From contig NZ_CP094289.1 of NCBI RefSeq assembly GCF_022759505.1, forward strand, positions 1,488,001 to 1,552,000: a stretch of 64,000 nt of DNA, written 5' to 3'. The translations under genes were made by a program, and so were the position numbers. The stretch comes from Georgenia sp. TF02-10. Its GTDB lineage: Bacteria > Actinomycetota > Actinomycetes > Actinomycetales > Actinomycetaceae. The notes under the pieces are model-generated. The model did no database searches. It had not been told where the DNA came from and saw only the letters and a list, made by a program, of their open reading frames with translations. This document shows positions 49,575 through 58,824 of the stretch, piece after piece; positions within the stretch are counted from its first letter, which is position 1; each line of letters starts with the position of its first letter.

Positions 49575-50553
49575 GGGCACCTTTCGCCAGCGCCGTAGGC
49601 TTACAGCTGTCGCGATCGCAACGATCGCCTGGGTGGCCGGCCCACTAACTGTTGCAGCAACTGCGGCCCCCGGACCTCCTGACCAGGTTGGACCGCACGT
49701 GGAGCACGAATCTGAGGCGGAGGACGATTCGATCATTGTCGAGGGGTACGCGTCAAACAACGGGCCTCCTTCCGCAGAGTCAGTACGAAACCGAGAGCAG
49801 CCTCGGGTCGTCGGTCGAGGGGAGGTCAAATCAACTGGGTCGGGCAGTGGCCCACGTTCAAGCGGTGGTGGCGGCAATGGCGACGGCAACGGCGATGGTG
49901 GGGGTGGTGGGGACTGCTACGAGTATGTCCCGCTGCCCTCGGGGGACAAGCGGGTGGATTTCTCCCGGTGCGGTGGTGAGCAGGCGGGGCAACGGACGGT
50001 GATCAGCCCCACGGCGCCGGCCCCGCCCGGTGCGCCGGCCCCCGCCGCGCCAGGCGCGCCGGCGGCCCCGGCCCCGGCCCCGCCAGCGCCGCCACCGGTC
50101 GTGGTCACCGCGCAGGACCTCCAGCGCCTGCCGATCGCCCCGGGCACGGTTTCGGTCCAGCCGGACCGGGGCTGGGTGCTGGTCAACATCGACACCATCG
50201 TCTTCACCGATGCGGCCCCGCAGGTGCTGGACACGGTCGTGCTGGGCACCCCGGTGCGGGTCGGGGTCAGCCCGGTGGACTACACCTGGGACTTCGGCGA
50301 CGCCAGCGCCCCGGTGACCACCACCGTGCCCGGGGCGCCGTACCCGAACCACACGGTGGCGCACACCTACACCCGGGCGGCGGAGGGGGTGAGCGTGGGC
50401 CTGACGGTCCGGTGGAGCGGGCAGTTCGAGGTGAACGGCTCGGGGGTCTGGCAGCCGGTCCAGGGGACCGCCGTGACCTCCGCCGTCTCCGCGCCGTTCG
50501 ACGTGCGCACGGTCACCGTCAGCCTCACCAACGGCAGCCTCCCCGACCACTGA
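49567..50553 (+). CDS. secreted PKD-domain protein
   Basis: 328 aa. Sec signal peptide at 1-35: basic RQRRRLTAV, hydrophobic core, cleavage near ATAAP. A variable lower-G+C segment (~36-95), a Gly/Asp/Asn-rich stretch (~95-115), one Cys pair (GGDCYEYV and SRCGGEQ), a Pro/Ala linker (~148-175), then from ~215 a PKD-like beta domain with YTWDFGDASAP and TVAHTYTRAAEG. The ATG lies inside the end of the DUF6318 gene. The pairing with DUF6318 recurs in Micrococcales as far as I recall; role unknown, presumably at the cell surface. Confidence 0.78.
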   Translation: MGKGTFRQRRRLTAVAIATIAWVAGPLTVAATAAPGPPDQVGPHVEHESEAEDDSIIVEGYASNNGPPSAESVRNREQPRVVGRGEVKSTGSGSGPRSSGGGGNGDGNGDGGGGGDCYEYVPLPSGDKRVDFSRCGGEQAGQRTVISPTAPAPPGAPAPAAPGAPAAPAPAPPAPPPVVVTAQDLQRLPIAPGTVSVQPDRGWVLVNIDTIVFTDAAPQVLDTVVLGTPVRVGVSPVDYTWDFGDASAPVTTTVPGAPYPNHTVAHTYTRAAEGVSVGLTVRWSGQFEVNGSGVWQPVQGTAVTSAVSAPFDVRTVTVSLTNGSLPDH

Positions 50554-50720
50554 CGCAATGGAGGGCGCTGCACGGGGACGGACCAGCCACCGCCGGGCCC
50601 GCCACCGGTGCTCGCGGGCGCCGGCGAGGGCACGAGGGGATCGCGGGCGTAGGCGTTTGCACGAGCGGCCAGCAGACGCCCCACCCCGGCCGGCGCCCGG
50701 GCCAGCAGCCCGTGCCCGGG

Positions 50721-50726
50721 TAGGTT
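50721..50726 (+). promoter_or_regulatory. -10 element TAGGTT of miaA (leaderless)
   Basis: TAGGTT ends 7 bases before the GTG at 50734. Confidence 0.6.
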
Positions 50727-50733
50727 GGCCGCC

Positions 50734-51654
50734 GTGGAGGAGCCCCCGCTGATCGCCATCGTCGGCGTGACGGCCTCGGGCAAGTCCGACCTCGCCCTCG
50801 ACCTGGCCGAAGCGCTCGGCGGACCCGGCGCGGTGGAGATCGTCAACGCCGACGCCATGCAGCTCTACCGCGGCATGGACATCGGCACCGCGAAGGTGCC
50901 AGCGGACCAGCGCCGCGGTGTCGCCCACCACCAGCTCGACGTCCTGCACGTGCGGCAGGAGGCGTCCGTGGCGGCCTACCAGGCCCACGCCCGCGCCGAC
51001 ATCGCCGCGATCCGGGCCCGCGGCCGCCTGCCCGTCCTGGTCGGCGGCTCCGGGCTGTATGTCCGGGCGGTCCTGGACCAGCTGGAGTTCCCCGGCACGG
51101 ACCCGGCGGTGCGGGCCGGCCTGGAGGTGCGGGCCGCCGAGGAGGGACCCGACGCGCTGCACGTGGCGCTCGCCGAGCTGGACCCGCCGGCCGCCGCCGC
51201 CATCGACCCGCGCAACACCCGCCGGCTGGTCCGCGCCCTGGAGGTCATCACCCTGACCGGGCGACCGTTCTCCGCCCGCCTGCCCGAGCACGTCTACGCC
51301 CTGCCCGCGGTGCAGCTCGCCGTCGATGTGCCGCGCCTCGACCTCGACGGACGCATCGCCGCCCGGGCGGCGTGGATGATGGCCGGCGGGCTGCTGGAGG
51401 AGACCGCGCGGCTCCTTGATGAGGGCCTGGCCGAGAGCCCGACGGCGGCCCGCGCGGTCGGCTACGCCCAGGCCATGGACGTCCTGGCCGGCCGGTCCAC
51501 CCCGGCCGAGGCGGTCGACGCCGTCGCCCTGGCCACCCGCCAGCTCGCCCGCCGGCAGGAGAAGTGGTTCCGGCGCGACCCGCGGATCCGTTGGCTACCG
51601 AGGGGAGACCCGGACACGGTGCTGGCCGCCGCGCTGCGTACCCTGGGACGATGA
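50734..51654 (+). CDS. miaA: tRNA dimethylallyltransferase
   Basis: Transfers dimethylallyl to A37 of tRNAs reading U-starting codons, making the substrate of MiaB. 306 aa. P-loop GVTASGKS (the usual Pro after the first Gly is Val here), NADAMQLYRGMDIGTAK, HHQLDVL, VLVGGSGLYVRAVL, and ARRQEKWFRRDPRIRWL at the C-terminus. The GTG at 50734 is set by the TAGGTT box; a TTG at 50725 is in frame. Overlaps dapF by 4 bases. Confidence 0.95.
   Translation: MEEPPLIAIVGVTASGKSDLALDLAEALGGPGAVEIVNADAMQLYRGMDIGTAKVPADQRRGVAHHQLDVLHVRQEASVAAYQAHARADIAAIRARGRLPVLVGGSGLYVRAVLDQLEFPGTDPAVRAGLEVRAAEEGPDALHVALAELDPPAAAAIDPRNTRRLVRALEVITLTGRPFSARLPEHVYALPAVQLAVDVPRLDLDGRIAARAAWMMAGGLLEETARLLDEGLAESPTAARAVGYAQAMDVLAGRSTPAEAVDAVALATRQLARRQEKWFRRDPRIRWLPRGDPDTVLAAALRTLGR
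51639..51644 (+). promoter_or_regulatory. -10 element TACCCT of dapF inside miaA
   Basis: TACCCT ends 6 bases before the dapF ATG and lies within the last codons of miaA, suggesting dapF can be expressed on its own leaderless message as well as with miaA. Confidence 0.5.
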
Positions 51655-52634
51655 CCTCCCCGTTCGGTGCCCTGGCCGGCCGCGGCCTCACCACCGGGCA
51701 CGGCACGGAGAACGACTTCCTGCTCGTCCCCGACCCCGACGGCGAGCTCGACCTGACCGCCGCGGAGGTCGCCGCCGCCTGCGACCGGCACGCCGGTGTC
51801 GGCGCGGACGGCCTCATCCGCGTCGTGCGGACGGCAGCCCTGACTGGTGCGGACCAGGCTGCGTCCGCCCCCGCCGACCCAGCCGCGCCGGCCCCCGTGG
51901 ACCCGGCCGGGGCCGCGCCCGCCCCTGCGGACGCCCCCGCCCCCGCCGCCGTGGCCGGTGCCGAGTGGTTCATGGACTACCGCAATGCCGACGGCTCGGT
52001 GGCGGAGATGTGCGGCAACGGCATTCGGGTGTTCGTGCACTACCTGCGCGAGCAGGGGCTGGTCGACCTCCCGCCGGGGGCGAGCATCGCCGTCGGCACC
52101 CGCGGCGGGATCCGCCAGGTGGCCTTCGACGGCGAGCGGTACACGGTGGCGATGGGCCGGTGGGCGATGCCCGGCGGGCTCGCCGCCGTCCAGGCCGGCT
52201 ACGACGTGATCGTCCAGGTGCCCGGGCTGCCCGGCCCCCGGGCGGGGTTGCGGGTGACGCTGCCCAACCCGCACACCGTGGTGGCGCTGCCGGACGAGGC
52301 GGCGCTCGCGGCGGCCGACCTCACCGGCGCCGTGGCGTACGACCCTGTCCCGCCGGCGGGGACCAACCTCGAGCTCGTCGTCCCGCTCGGCGACGACGAC
52401 GCCGGGCTGGGCACCGTCCGCATGCGCGTCCTGGAGCGGGGGGTGGGGGAGACCCGGTCCTGCGGGACGGGCACCTGCGCCGCCGCGCTGGCCGTGCGCG
52501 CCTGGGGCGGCCCGGGGGCGCCGGACACCTGGCGCGTCCTCGTCCCCGGCGGGGAGGTCCTGGTCCACGTCGACGGCGACCAGGTCACCCTCACCGGCCC
52601 GGCCGTGCTCACCGCTGACGTGACCCTGCGCTGA
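51651..52634 (+). CDS. dapF: diaminopimelate epimerase
   Basis: Converts LL- to meso-diaminopimelate for peptidoglycan and lysine. 327 aa. Active-site Cys121 in AEMCGNGIR and Cys271 in TRSCGTGTCAAAL; GHGTENDFLLV at the N-terminus. Between RVVRTA and AEWFMDYRNADG an insert of ~35 residues (about 65-100), almost all Ala/Pro/Asp, widens a surface loop. ATG overlaps the miaA stop (ATGA). Confidence 0.95.
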   Translation: MTSPFGALAGRGLTTGHGTENDFLLVPDPDGELDLTAAEVAAACDRHAGVGADGLIRVVRTAALTGADQAASAPADPAAPAPVDPAGAAPAPADAPAPAAVAGAEWFMDYRNADGSVAEMCGNGIRVFVHYLREQGLVDLPPGASIAVGTRGGIRQVAFDGERYTVAMGRWAMPGGLAAVQAGYDVIVQVPGLPGPRAGLRVTLPNPHTVVALPDEAALAAADLTGAVAYDPVPPAGTNLELVVPLGDDDAGLGTVRMRVLERGVGETRSCGTGTCAAALAVRAWGGPGAPDTWRVLVPGGEVLVHVDGDQVTLTGPAVLTADVTLR

Positions 52635-52758
52635 CGGCGCCCCCCGATCCTCCCGGAGCGCGCCCCACCGCCCCTCGACCGCCTTACCCACGCCCGACCC
52701 TCACCCCTCGACCCTTGACCCCCCGACCACCCGCCCGCGTCCCCCACGGAGGCCCCAG

Positions 52759-54159
52759 GTGCCGAAGAAGAAGCGCAAGGCCCGCCAGCCCACCCCGACC
52801 GGGGCGCAGGTGCGCCCCCTGCGCCCGCACACGGGCCCCGGCGGCCTGGACGGGCTGCTGGCGGAGTTCGACACCTGGTCCCAGCGGCTCGGCCTGGCCA
52901 TGCCCGACACGGTCGACCTCGTCCGGATCGCCGTCGAGCTCAAGCGCGACCGGCTGGACCGGCCGGACCCGACCCGGTGGAGCCGGCAGGACCTGACCGT
53001 GGTGCTCACCGAGCTCTTCCCCGCGCACGTGCTCATCGGCCCGGACAAGCAGCACCAGCTCGCCCCCGCCCTCGCGCTGTACCTCGCCTTCCTGGGTGCC
53101 ACCGGCCGCTGGCCGGCCGACGCCGAGCCGCTCGACGACATCGCTGCCCTGGTCGAGGAGCTCAGCTACCAGGTGCCCGTCGCCTACGGAACCGGCCCCC
53201 GCTCGACCACCGCCAACATCGTCCGGTACGCCATCGAGCAGGGCGTCGACATCAGCGACCGGGACGCGCTCGCCGCGTTCATGACCGCCTTCGTCGACCT
53301 GCCCGACGCCCACCGGGCGGCGATCGCCGACGGCGCGGGTCCCGCCGCACCCCGGGCGTCCGGCGATCTGCTCGGTGCTGGTCCGGGGGCTTGGGCCGAG
53401 GACGACGACGGGTCCAGCCTGCTCGCGCCGTTCTGGCCGGCCGCGCTCGGCCCGGCGCCCGACCTGGAGGTTCTCACCGGCTACGAGCTGCCGGACCCGG
53501 AGGCCGCCGCGTGGCTCCGGGCCGCCCCGCTGTGGGGCCGGGCCCGCGCCCTGCTCGACTGGCTCGGCGAGGGCCGGCCGGTTACCGCCAGCGGGGCCCT
53601 GCGCCGGGCCGAGACCGCCGCCGTCATCGGGCTGCTCGGGCTGCCCGGGCCGTCGCGCCCCGCGTCGATGTGGGACTCGGCACCGCTGGCCCTGCTGTGG
53701 GCCGGGCTCGCCCAGGCCGGCATGATCGCCATCGCCCGCACCCGCGCCTACCCCCGGCGGGCGCTGCCGGGCCCGGACTCATCCGCGCGGGAGGTCGTCG
53801 TCACCGGCACCGAGATCTACAGCGGCGCGCTGTGGGCCTTCCTGTTCGAGTGGCACCGGGGCCGCTACGCCCAGGTCCCGGGGCTCACCGTCGGGCTGCT
53901 GCTCGCCGCCGCACGGTCGGGAGGACTGGCCGTGCCGGCCGACACGCTCGCGGCGCCCGCGGACATCCCCGGCTTCCCGCCGGGCCGCGATCTCACCCCC
54001 GCCCTGGCCGCGGATCTCGACACGCTCACCCACCTGGGGCTGCTCCGCCGCAGCCCGGCCGGGGCGTACGTCCTGCCTCGGGCGCTCACCCCGGTCGTCC
54101 CGGTCGCCCTGGCCATGCTGGCGGAGGACGATGACGACGAGGACTTCGACCCCGTCTGA
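52759..54159 (+). CDS. hypothetical protein with basic N-terminus and acidic tail
   Basis: 466 aa, no family recognised. It opens MPKKKRKARQP, a strongly basic stretch suited to nucleic-acid or membrane-phosphate contact, runs through Leu/Ala-rich predicted helices (DLVRIAVELKRDRL; DLTVVLTELFPAHVLIG; ALLDWLGEG; ALWAFLFEWHRGRY) and ends DDDDEDFDPV. No signal peptide or membrane span. GTG start with CGGAGG 8-10 bases upstream. It sits between dapF and a minus-strand methyltransferase; nothing in context fixes a role. Confidence 0.8.
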   Translation: MPKKKRKARQPTPTGAQVRPLRPHTGPGGLDGLLAEFDTWSQRLGLAMPDTVDLVRIAVELKRDRLDRPDPTRWSRQDLTVVLTELFPAHVLIGPDKQHQLAPALALYLAFLGATGRWPADAEPLDDIAALVEELSYQVPVAYGTGPRSTTANIVRYAIEQGVDISDRDALAAFMTAFVDLPDAHRAAIADGAGPAAPRASGDLLGAGPGAWAEDDDGSSLLAPFWPAALGPAPDLEVLTGYELPDPEAAAWLRAAPLWGRARALLDWLGEGRPVTASGALRRAETAAVIGLLGLPGPSRPASMWDSAPLALLWAGLAQAGMIAIARTRAYPRRALPGPDSSAREVVVTGTEIYSGALWAFLFEWHRGRYAQVPGLTVGLLLAAARSGGLAVPADTLAAPADIPGFPPGRDLTPALAADLDTLTHLGLLRRSPAGAYVLPRALTPVVPVALAMLAEDDDDEDFDPV

Positions 54160-54216
54160 TGCGCTACCGCGGACGTGCCCCCGCCGCGGCCGATGCGCCG
54201 CCCCGCCGGCCCGCCG

Positions 54217-54840
54217 CTACTGCCCGGGCCGCACCGTGAGCACCCGGAAGCCCTTCGCGCTGGCCGCGCGGGCGACGTCCATGCCCAGCTCCTCGGCCAG
54301 CCAGCGGTGCAGGGAGTCGGCGCCGAGGTTGCGCTGGACGACCAGCTGCGCCCGCCCGGTCGGGGCGAGCAGCCCGAGCCAGCGGCGCAGCAGCTCGTGC
54401 AGCGCGGCCTTGCCGATCCGCACCGGCGGGTTGGACCAGATCTCGGCCAGCCGCACCCCCGCCGTCGTGAGGTGCTCCAGCGCCGCATCGGCCGCCGTCG
54501 CCCGCACCCCGGTCAGGCCGAGCGCGGCCGCGTTGCGCGCCGTCAGGTCCACCGCTCGGGCGTTGCTGTCCACCGCCCACACCGTCGCCGCGGGGGAGGC
54601 CTGCGCCATGGCCAGGGCGATCGGCCCCCAGCCGCAGCCGACGTCGGCGAGGTCACCGGCCGGCGGCGGGTCCTCGACGGCGTCGAGCAGCACCCGGGTC
54701 CCGAGGTCCAGGCGCCCGGCGGAGAACACCCCGGACGCGGTCTGCACCCGCACCGGCCGCCCGCGCAGCACCACGTCCACCGGCCGCAGCTGAGCGGGGG
54801 AGGCGGGCTGGGCGGAGAAGTAGTGGTCCGGCTCGGGCAC
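54217..54840 (-). CDS. class I SAM-dependent methyltransferase, RsmC/RlmG-like
   Basis: 207 aa. MTS-type fold: HYFSAQPASPAQ start, VQTASGVFSAGRLDLGTRVLL, SAM motif I DVGCGWGPIALAMA, motif II VWAVDSNARAVDLTARN, and the catalytic NPPV motif (WSNPPVRIGK) typical of N2-guanine rRNA methyltransferases. Target is probably a guanine in rRNA by family. The GTG at 54840 follows TAGGTT by 7 bases; the longer frame upstream is noise. Confidence 0.88.
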   Translation of the reverse strand: MPEPDHYFSAQPASPAQLRPVDVVLRGRPVRVQTASGVFSAGRLDLGTRVLLDAVEDPPPAGDLADVGCGWGPIALAMAQASPAATVWAVDSNARAVDLTARNAAALGLTGVRATAADAALEHLTTAGVRLAEIWSNPPVRIGKAALHELLRRWLGLLAPTGRAQLVVQRNLGADSLHRWLAEELGMDVARAASAKGFRVLTVRPGQ

Positions 54841-54847
54841 GCCGGCC

Positions 54848-54853
54848 AACCTA
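54848..54853 (-). promoter_or_regulatory. -10 element TAGGTT of the methyltransferase gene (leaderless)
   Basis: On the minus strand TAGGTT ends 7 bases before the GTG at 54840. Confidence 0.6.
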
Positions 54854-55060
54854 TCCGCCAGCGCCGGCCACCGCCCGCACCGGCCACCCTGCCGGCCGCA
54901 CCGGCCGGCCTGGCCACCGGAGCCGGCCACCCTGCCCACCGGCGTCGGCGGGCCTTGTCCGCCGACGGCGGAGCCTGGGGAAAACCCTCGCCCGTCACGC
55001 CCCGCCGTGGGACCCTGGAGGGGTGGCGCGGCAAGGGCGCCACCGCCGTGAAAGGACACC

Positions 55061-56614
55061 ATGACCACCAGCCGCCCCGACCCCCGCACCCCGGAGCATC
55101 CAGGCGCGCAGGCGGCGGCGGAGGATGTCGTCGCCCGCATCCTGGCCCGTGCCGGCAACGTCCGGTCCACCGCCGGCACCGCCCTGCAGGACGAGGCCGA
55201 CGCCGACGACGGGGACCTCGGCTACGACGGCGAGCAGCTCGACCGCGAGGAGCGCGCCGCGCTCCGCCGGGTCGGCGGGCTGTCCACCGAGCTCGAGGAC
55301 GTCAGCGAGGTCGAGTACCGCCAGCTCCGGCTCGAGCGGGTCGTCCTGGTCGGGCTGTGGTCGACCGGGACCGCGGAGTCCGCCGAGGTCTCCCTGCGCG
55401 AGCTCGCCGCGCTGGCCGAGACCGCCGGCTCGGAGGTCCTCGACGGGCTCCTCCAGCGCCGCGCCGCCCCCGACCCGGGCACCTACCTCGGCTCGGGCAA
55501 GGCCGCCGAGCTGGCCGAGCTGGTCCGGGCCGCCGGCGCGGACACGGTCATCGTCGACGGCGAGCTCAGCCCCTCCCAGCGCCGCGGTCTGGAGGACATC
55601 GTCCAGGTCAAGGTGATCGACCGCACCGCCCTCATCCTGGACATCTTCGCCCAGCACGCGAAGTCCCGGGAGGGCAAGGCCCAGGTCGAGCTCGCCCAGC
55701 TGGAGTACCTGCTGCCGCGCCTGCGCGGCTGGGGCGAGTCGATGTCCCGGCAGGCCGGCGGCCGGGTCGCCGGCGGCGCGGGCATCGGCTCCCGCGGCCC
55801 GGGCGAGACGAAGATCGAGCTCGACCGGCGCCGCATCCGCACCCGGATGGCCCGGCTGCGCCGCCAGATCAAGGAGATGGCGCCGGCCCGCTCGACCAAG
55901 CGCGGCGCCCGCCGCCGCGGCCGGGTCCCCGCCGTCGCCATCGTCGGCTACACCAACGCCGGGAAGTCCTCGCTGCTCAACCGGCTCACCGGGGCCGGCG
56001 TGCTGGTGCAGAACCAGCTCTTCGCCACCCTCGACCCCACCGTCCGCCGGGCCACCACCCCCGACGGGCGCGCGTACACCCTGACCGACACCGTCGGCTT
56101 CGTCCGGTCCCTGCCCACCGAGCTCGTCGAGGCCTTCCGCTCCACCCTGGAGGAGGTCGCCGACGCGGACCTGCTGCTGCACGTCGTCGACGCCGCCCAT
56201 CCCGACCCCGAGGGCCAGGTCCGCACCGTGCGCAGGGTCGTCGCGGACGTCGGCGCCGGGGACGTGCCCGAGCTGGTCGTGCTGAACAAGGCCGACCTCG
56301 CCGCCCCGGAGGACCTCGCCGCGCTGCGCACCCGCTACCCCGGCGCGGTGGCCGTCTCCGCCCGCACCGGGCAGGGCCTGGCGGAGCTCACGGAGCGGAT
56401 CGCCGCCCTGCTGCCCCGGCCGGCCGAGGAGGTCGACGTCGTGGTGCCCTACGGCCGCGGCGACCTGGTCTCCCGCGCCCACACCGAGGGCGAGGTGCTC
56501 GCCGAAGACTACGCCGAGGTCGGCACCCAGCTCCGCGCCCGGGTCGAGCCCGCGCTCGCCGCCGAGCTCCGCGCGGCCGGCGCCCCGCCGGCCCGGCCCG
56601 CGCCGGCGAGGTGA
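55061..56614 (+). CDS. hflX: GTPase HflX
   Basis: Ribosome-splitting/rescue GTPase. 517 aa with the actinobacterial N-terminal extension. HflX N-domain ~70-260 (AAPDPGTYLGSGKAAEL; RSREGKAQVELAQLEYLLPR; GGAGIGSRGPGETKIELDRR), helical linker, then G domain with G1 GYTNAGKS (296-303), DTVGFVRSLP, and NKAD. C-terminal domain to the end. ATG with AAAGGA 6 bases upstream. The helicase gene overlaps its stop by 4 bases (GTGA). Confidence 0.95.
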   Translation: MTTSRPDPRTPEHPGAQAAAEDVVARILARAGNVRSTAGTALQDEADADDGDLGYDGEQLDREERAALRRVGGLSTELEDVSEVEYRQLRLERVVLVGLWSTGTAESAEVSLRELAALAETAGSEVLDGLLQRRAAPDPGTYLGSGKAAELAELVRAAGADTVIVDGELSPSQRRGLEDIVQVKVIDRTALILDIFAQHAKSREGKAQVELAQLEYLLPRLRGWGESMSRQAGGRVAGGAGIGSRGPGETKIELDRRRIRTRMARLRRQIKEMAPARSTKRGARRRGRVPAVAIVGYTNAGKSSLLNRLTGAGVLVQNQLFATLDPTVRRATTPDGRAYTLTDTVGFVRSLPTELVEAFRSTLEEVADADLLLHVVDAAHPDPEGQVRTVRRVVADVGAGDVPELVVLNKADLAAPEDLAALRTRYPGAVAVSARTGQGLAELTERIAALLPRPAEEVDVVVPYGRGDLVSRAHTEGEVLAEDYAEVGTQLRARVEPALAAELRAAGAPPARPAPAR

Positions 56615-58824
56615 CCGCCGGGCACGTGACCGGCCCGCCGGCTGATCGGCAGGTGGCCGACGGCGGGGCGCCCGGTGCGGCGGGGCCGAGCGACGGCGGG
56701 CCCGCGGACGAGGCGGCCGACGGCGAGGCCGACGTGGCCGGCCTGCTCGACGCCGCGGTCGCCCGGGTCGGCGGCGAGCGCCGCGACGGGCAGCACCGGA
56801 TGGCCGGGGCGGTGACCCAGGCCCTGCGGGCGCACGAGCGGCTCCTGGTCCAGGCCGGCACCGGCACCGGGAAGTCCCTGGCCTACCTCGTCCCCGTCCT
56901 GACCCACGTCGCGATGACCGAGGAGCGGGCCGTGGTGTCCACCGCGACCCTGGCCCTCCAGCGCCAGATCCTGAGCCACGACGCCCCGCTGGTGGCCGAC
57001 GTGGTCGCGGCCCGCACCGGCCGCCGGCCCGACGTCGCCCTGCTGAAGGGCTGGCACAACTACCTGTGCCGGCACAAGCTGGCCGGCGGGTACCCGGCGG
57101 AGGATGAGCCGGGGCTGTTCGCGGCCGCCGCGGTGACCCGCGCGGACCCCGGTGCGCCGCCCGCCGCGGGCGCCGACGGCGCCGCCGAAGGTGCGGCGCC
57201 CGGCCCGGGTACCGACGCCGCCGCCGAAGGTGCGCCGCCTCGCCCGGGCGGCGCCGCCGGTCTCGGCCCGGCCGGCCCCGGCACCCGGTTGGGCGAGCAG
57301 GTCGCTCGCCTGCGCGCGTGGGCCGAGGAGACGGTCACCGGCGACCGGGACTACCTCGACCCCGGGGTGAGCGACCGGGCCTGGCGGCAGGTGTCGGTGA
57401 CCAAGATGGAGTGCCTGGGCACCGCCTGCCCGCTGCTGGCCGAGTGCTTCCCCGAGGCGGCGCGGCAGGCCGCCCGGGCCGCCGACGTCGTCATCACCAA
57501 CCACGCCATGCTCGGCATCGCGGCCGCCGGCTCCGGCGGCGTGCTGCCCGAGCACGACCTCCTGGTGGTCGACGAGGCCCACGAGCTGCCCGAGCGGGTC
57601 ACCGCGCAGGCCACCGTCGACCTCAGCGCCGCCGCCGTCGAGCGCACCGCCCGCCTCGCCCGGCGCCACGGCGGCGGCGCCGTCCCCGCCCTGGACACCG
57701 CGGCATCGGCGCTGCGCGCGGCGCTGGAGCAGGTCCCGGACGGCCGGCTGGCCACCGGCCTGCCGTCCGCGCTGCACGACGCCGTGGTCCTGCTCGGCGC
57801 CGGCGCCCGGGAGGCCCTCGGCGGGCTGAGCCCGCGGGCCGAGTCGGCGGAGGCCGGCGGCCGCGCGATGGCCCGCTCCGCCCTGGTCAGCCTGGTGGAG
57901 ATCGTCGACCGGCTGCTCGGCGACGGCGTCGCCCGGCACCGGGACGTGCTGTGGTGCGAACGGCCCCGCGGCACCGAGCCGCCCCGGCTGCGGGTGGCCC
58001 CGCTCGACGTCGCCGGCCCGATCGCCGAGGACCTGCTCGCCGACCGCGCCGCCGTCCTCACCTCGGCCACCCTCGCCCTCGGCGGGACCTTCGAGCCGAT
58101 GGCCCGCACCCTCGGGCTGGCGCTGACGGGCCGCTACCGCAGCCTCGACGTCGGCTCCCCGTTCGACTACCGGCGCCAGGGCATCCTCTACGTGGCCCGG
58201 CACCTGCCCCCGCCGGGCCGGGACGGCCCCAGCGAGCAGGCCCTGGCCGAGCTGGTCGAGCTGGTGCGGGCCGCCGGCGGGGCGACCCTGGGGCTGTTCT
58301 CCTCCCGCCGGGGCGCCGAGGCCGCCGCCGCCCGGCTGCGCGCCGCCGTCGGCACGCCGGTGCTGTGCCAGGGCGAGGACCAGCTCCCCACCCTCGTGCG
58401 CCGCTTCTCCGCCGACGAGGCCACCTCCCTGATGGGCACGCTGTCCCTGTGGCAGGGCGTGGACGTGCCCGGCCCGACCTGCCGCCTGGTGGTCATCGAC
58501 CGCATCCCCTTCCCGCGGCCGGACGACCCGGTCAAGCAGGCCCGGTCCGACGTCGTCCGGCGGGCCGGCGGCAACGCCTTCATGTCCGTCGCCGCCACGC
58601 ACGCCGCGCTGCTGCTCGCCCAGGGGACGGGCCGGCTGGTCCGCTCGGCCGGGGACCGGGGCGTCGTCGCCGTCCTCGACCCGCGCCTGGCCACCGCCCG
58701 GTACGGCACCTTCCTCACCCGCTCGCTGCCGCCGCTGTGGCGCACCGACGACGGCAACCTCGCCCGGGCGGCGCTCCGGCGGCTCAGCGGGCAGGCCGAG
58801 GCGGACCGAGACGGCCGCGGGTAG
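56611..58824 (+). CDS. DinG/XPD-like Fe-S ATP-dependent DNA helicase
   Basis: 737-aa superfamily 2 helicase, probably 5'-3'. Walker A QAGTGTGKS (Lys88), DEAH at 321-324, SATLALGG, and C-terminal motifs QGVDVPGP and QGTGRLVRS. Four Cys fit a 4Fe-4S site: Cys153, Cys268, Cys273 and Cys279. Between Cys153 and Cys268 sits a ~40-residue Ala/Gly/Pro insert with repeated DAAAEGAP-type units. The N-terminal ~45 residues are Gly/Ala/Asp-rich. It matches the DinG-like helicases placed after hflX in other actinobacteria; role in DNA repair is inferred. GTG start overlaps hflX. Confidence 0.92.
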   Translation: MTAGHVTGPPADRQVADGGAPGAAGPSDGGPADEAADGEADVAGLLDAAVARVGGERRDGQHRMAGAVTQALRAHERLLVQAGTGTGKSLAYLVPVLTHVAMTEERAVVSTATLALQRQILSHDAPLVADVVAARTGRRPDVALLKGWHNYLCRHKLAGGYPAEDEPGLFAAAAVTRADPGAPPAAGADGAAEGAAPGPGTDAAAEGAPPRPGGAAGLGPAGPGTRLGEQVARLRAWAEETVTGDRDYLDPGVSDRAWRQVSVTKMECLGTACPLLAECFPEAARQAARAADVVITNHAMLGIAAAGSGGVLPEHDLLVVDEAHELPERVTAQATVDLSAAAVERTARLARRHGGGAVPALDTAASALRAALEQVPDGRLATGLPSALHDAVVLLGAGAREALGGLSPRAESAEAGGRAMARSALVSLVEIVDRLLGDGVARHRDVLWCERPRGTEPPRLRVAPLDVAGPIAEDLLADRAAVLTSATLALGGTFEPMARTLGLALTGRYRSLDVGSPFDYRRQGILYVARHLPPPGRDGPSEQALAELVELVRAAGGATLGLFSSRRGAEAAAARLRAAVGTPVLCQGEDQLPTLVRRFSADEATSLMGTLSLWQGVDVPGPTCRLVVIDRIPFPRPDDPVKQARSDVVRRAGGNAFMSVAATHAALLLAQGTGRLVRSAGDRGVVAVLDPRLATARYGTFLTRSLPPLWRTDDGNLARAALRRLSGQAEADRDGRG

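Noticed and set aside
52759-52791. Eukaryotic nuclear-localisation signal as evidence of a host-targeted effector
   Set aside because: A basic run is common at N-termini of nucleic-acid binders; there is no secretion signal and no effector domain.
54175-56610. long upstream extension of the helicase frame through the methyltransferase and hflX
   Set aside because: Out of frame with hflX and antisense to the methyltransferase; the helicase start at 56611 is fixed by the GTGA overlap and by the Walker A position.
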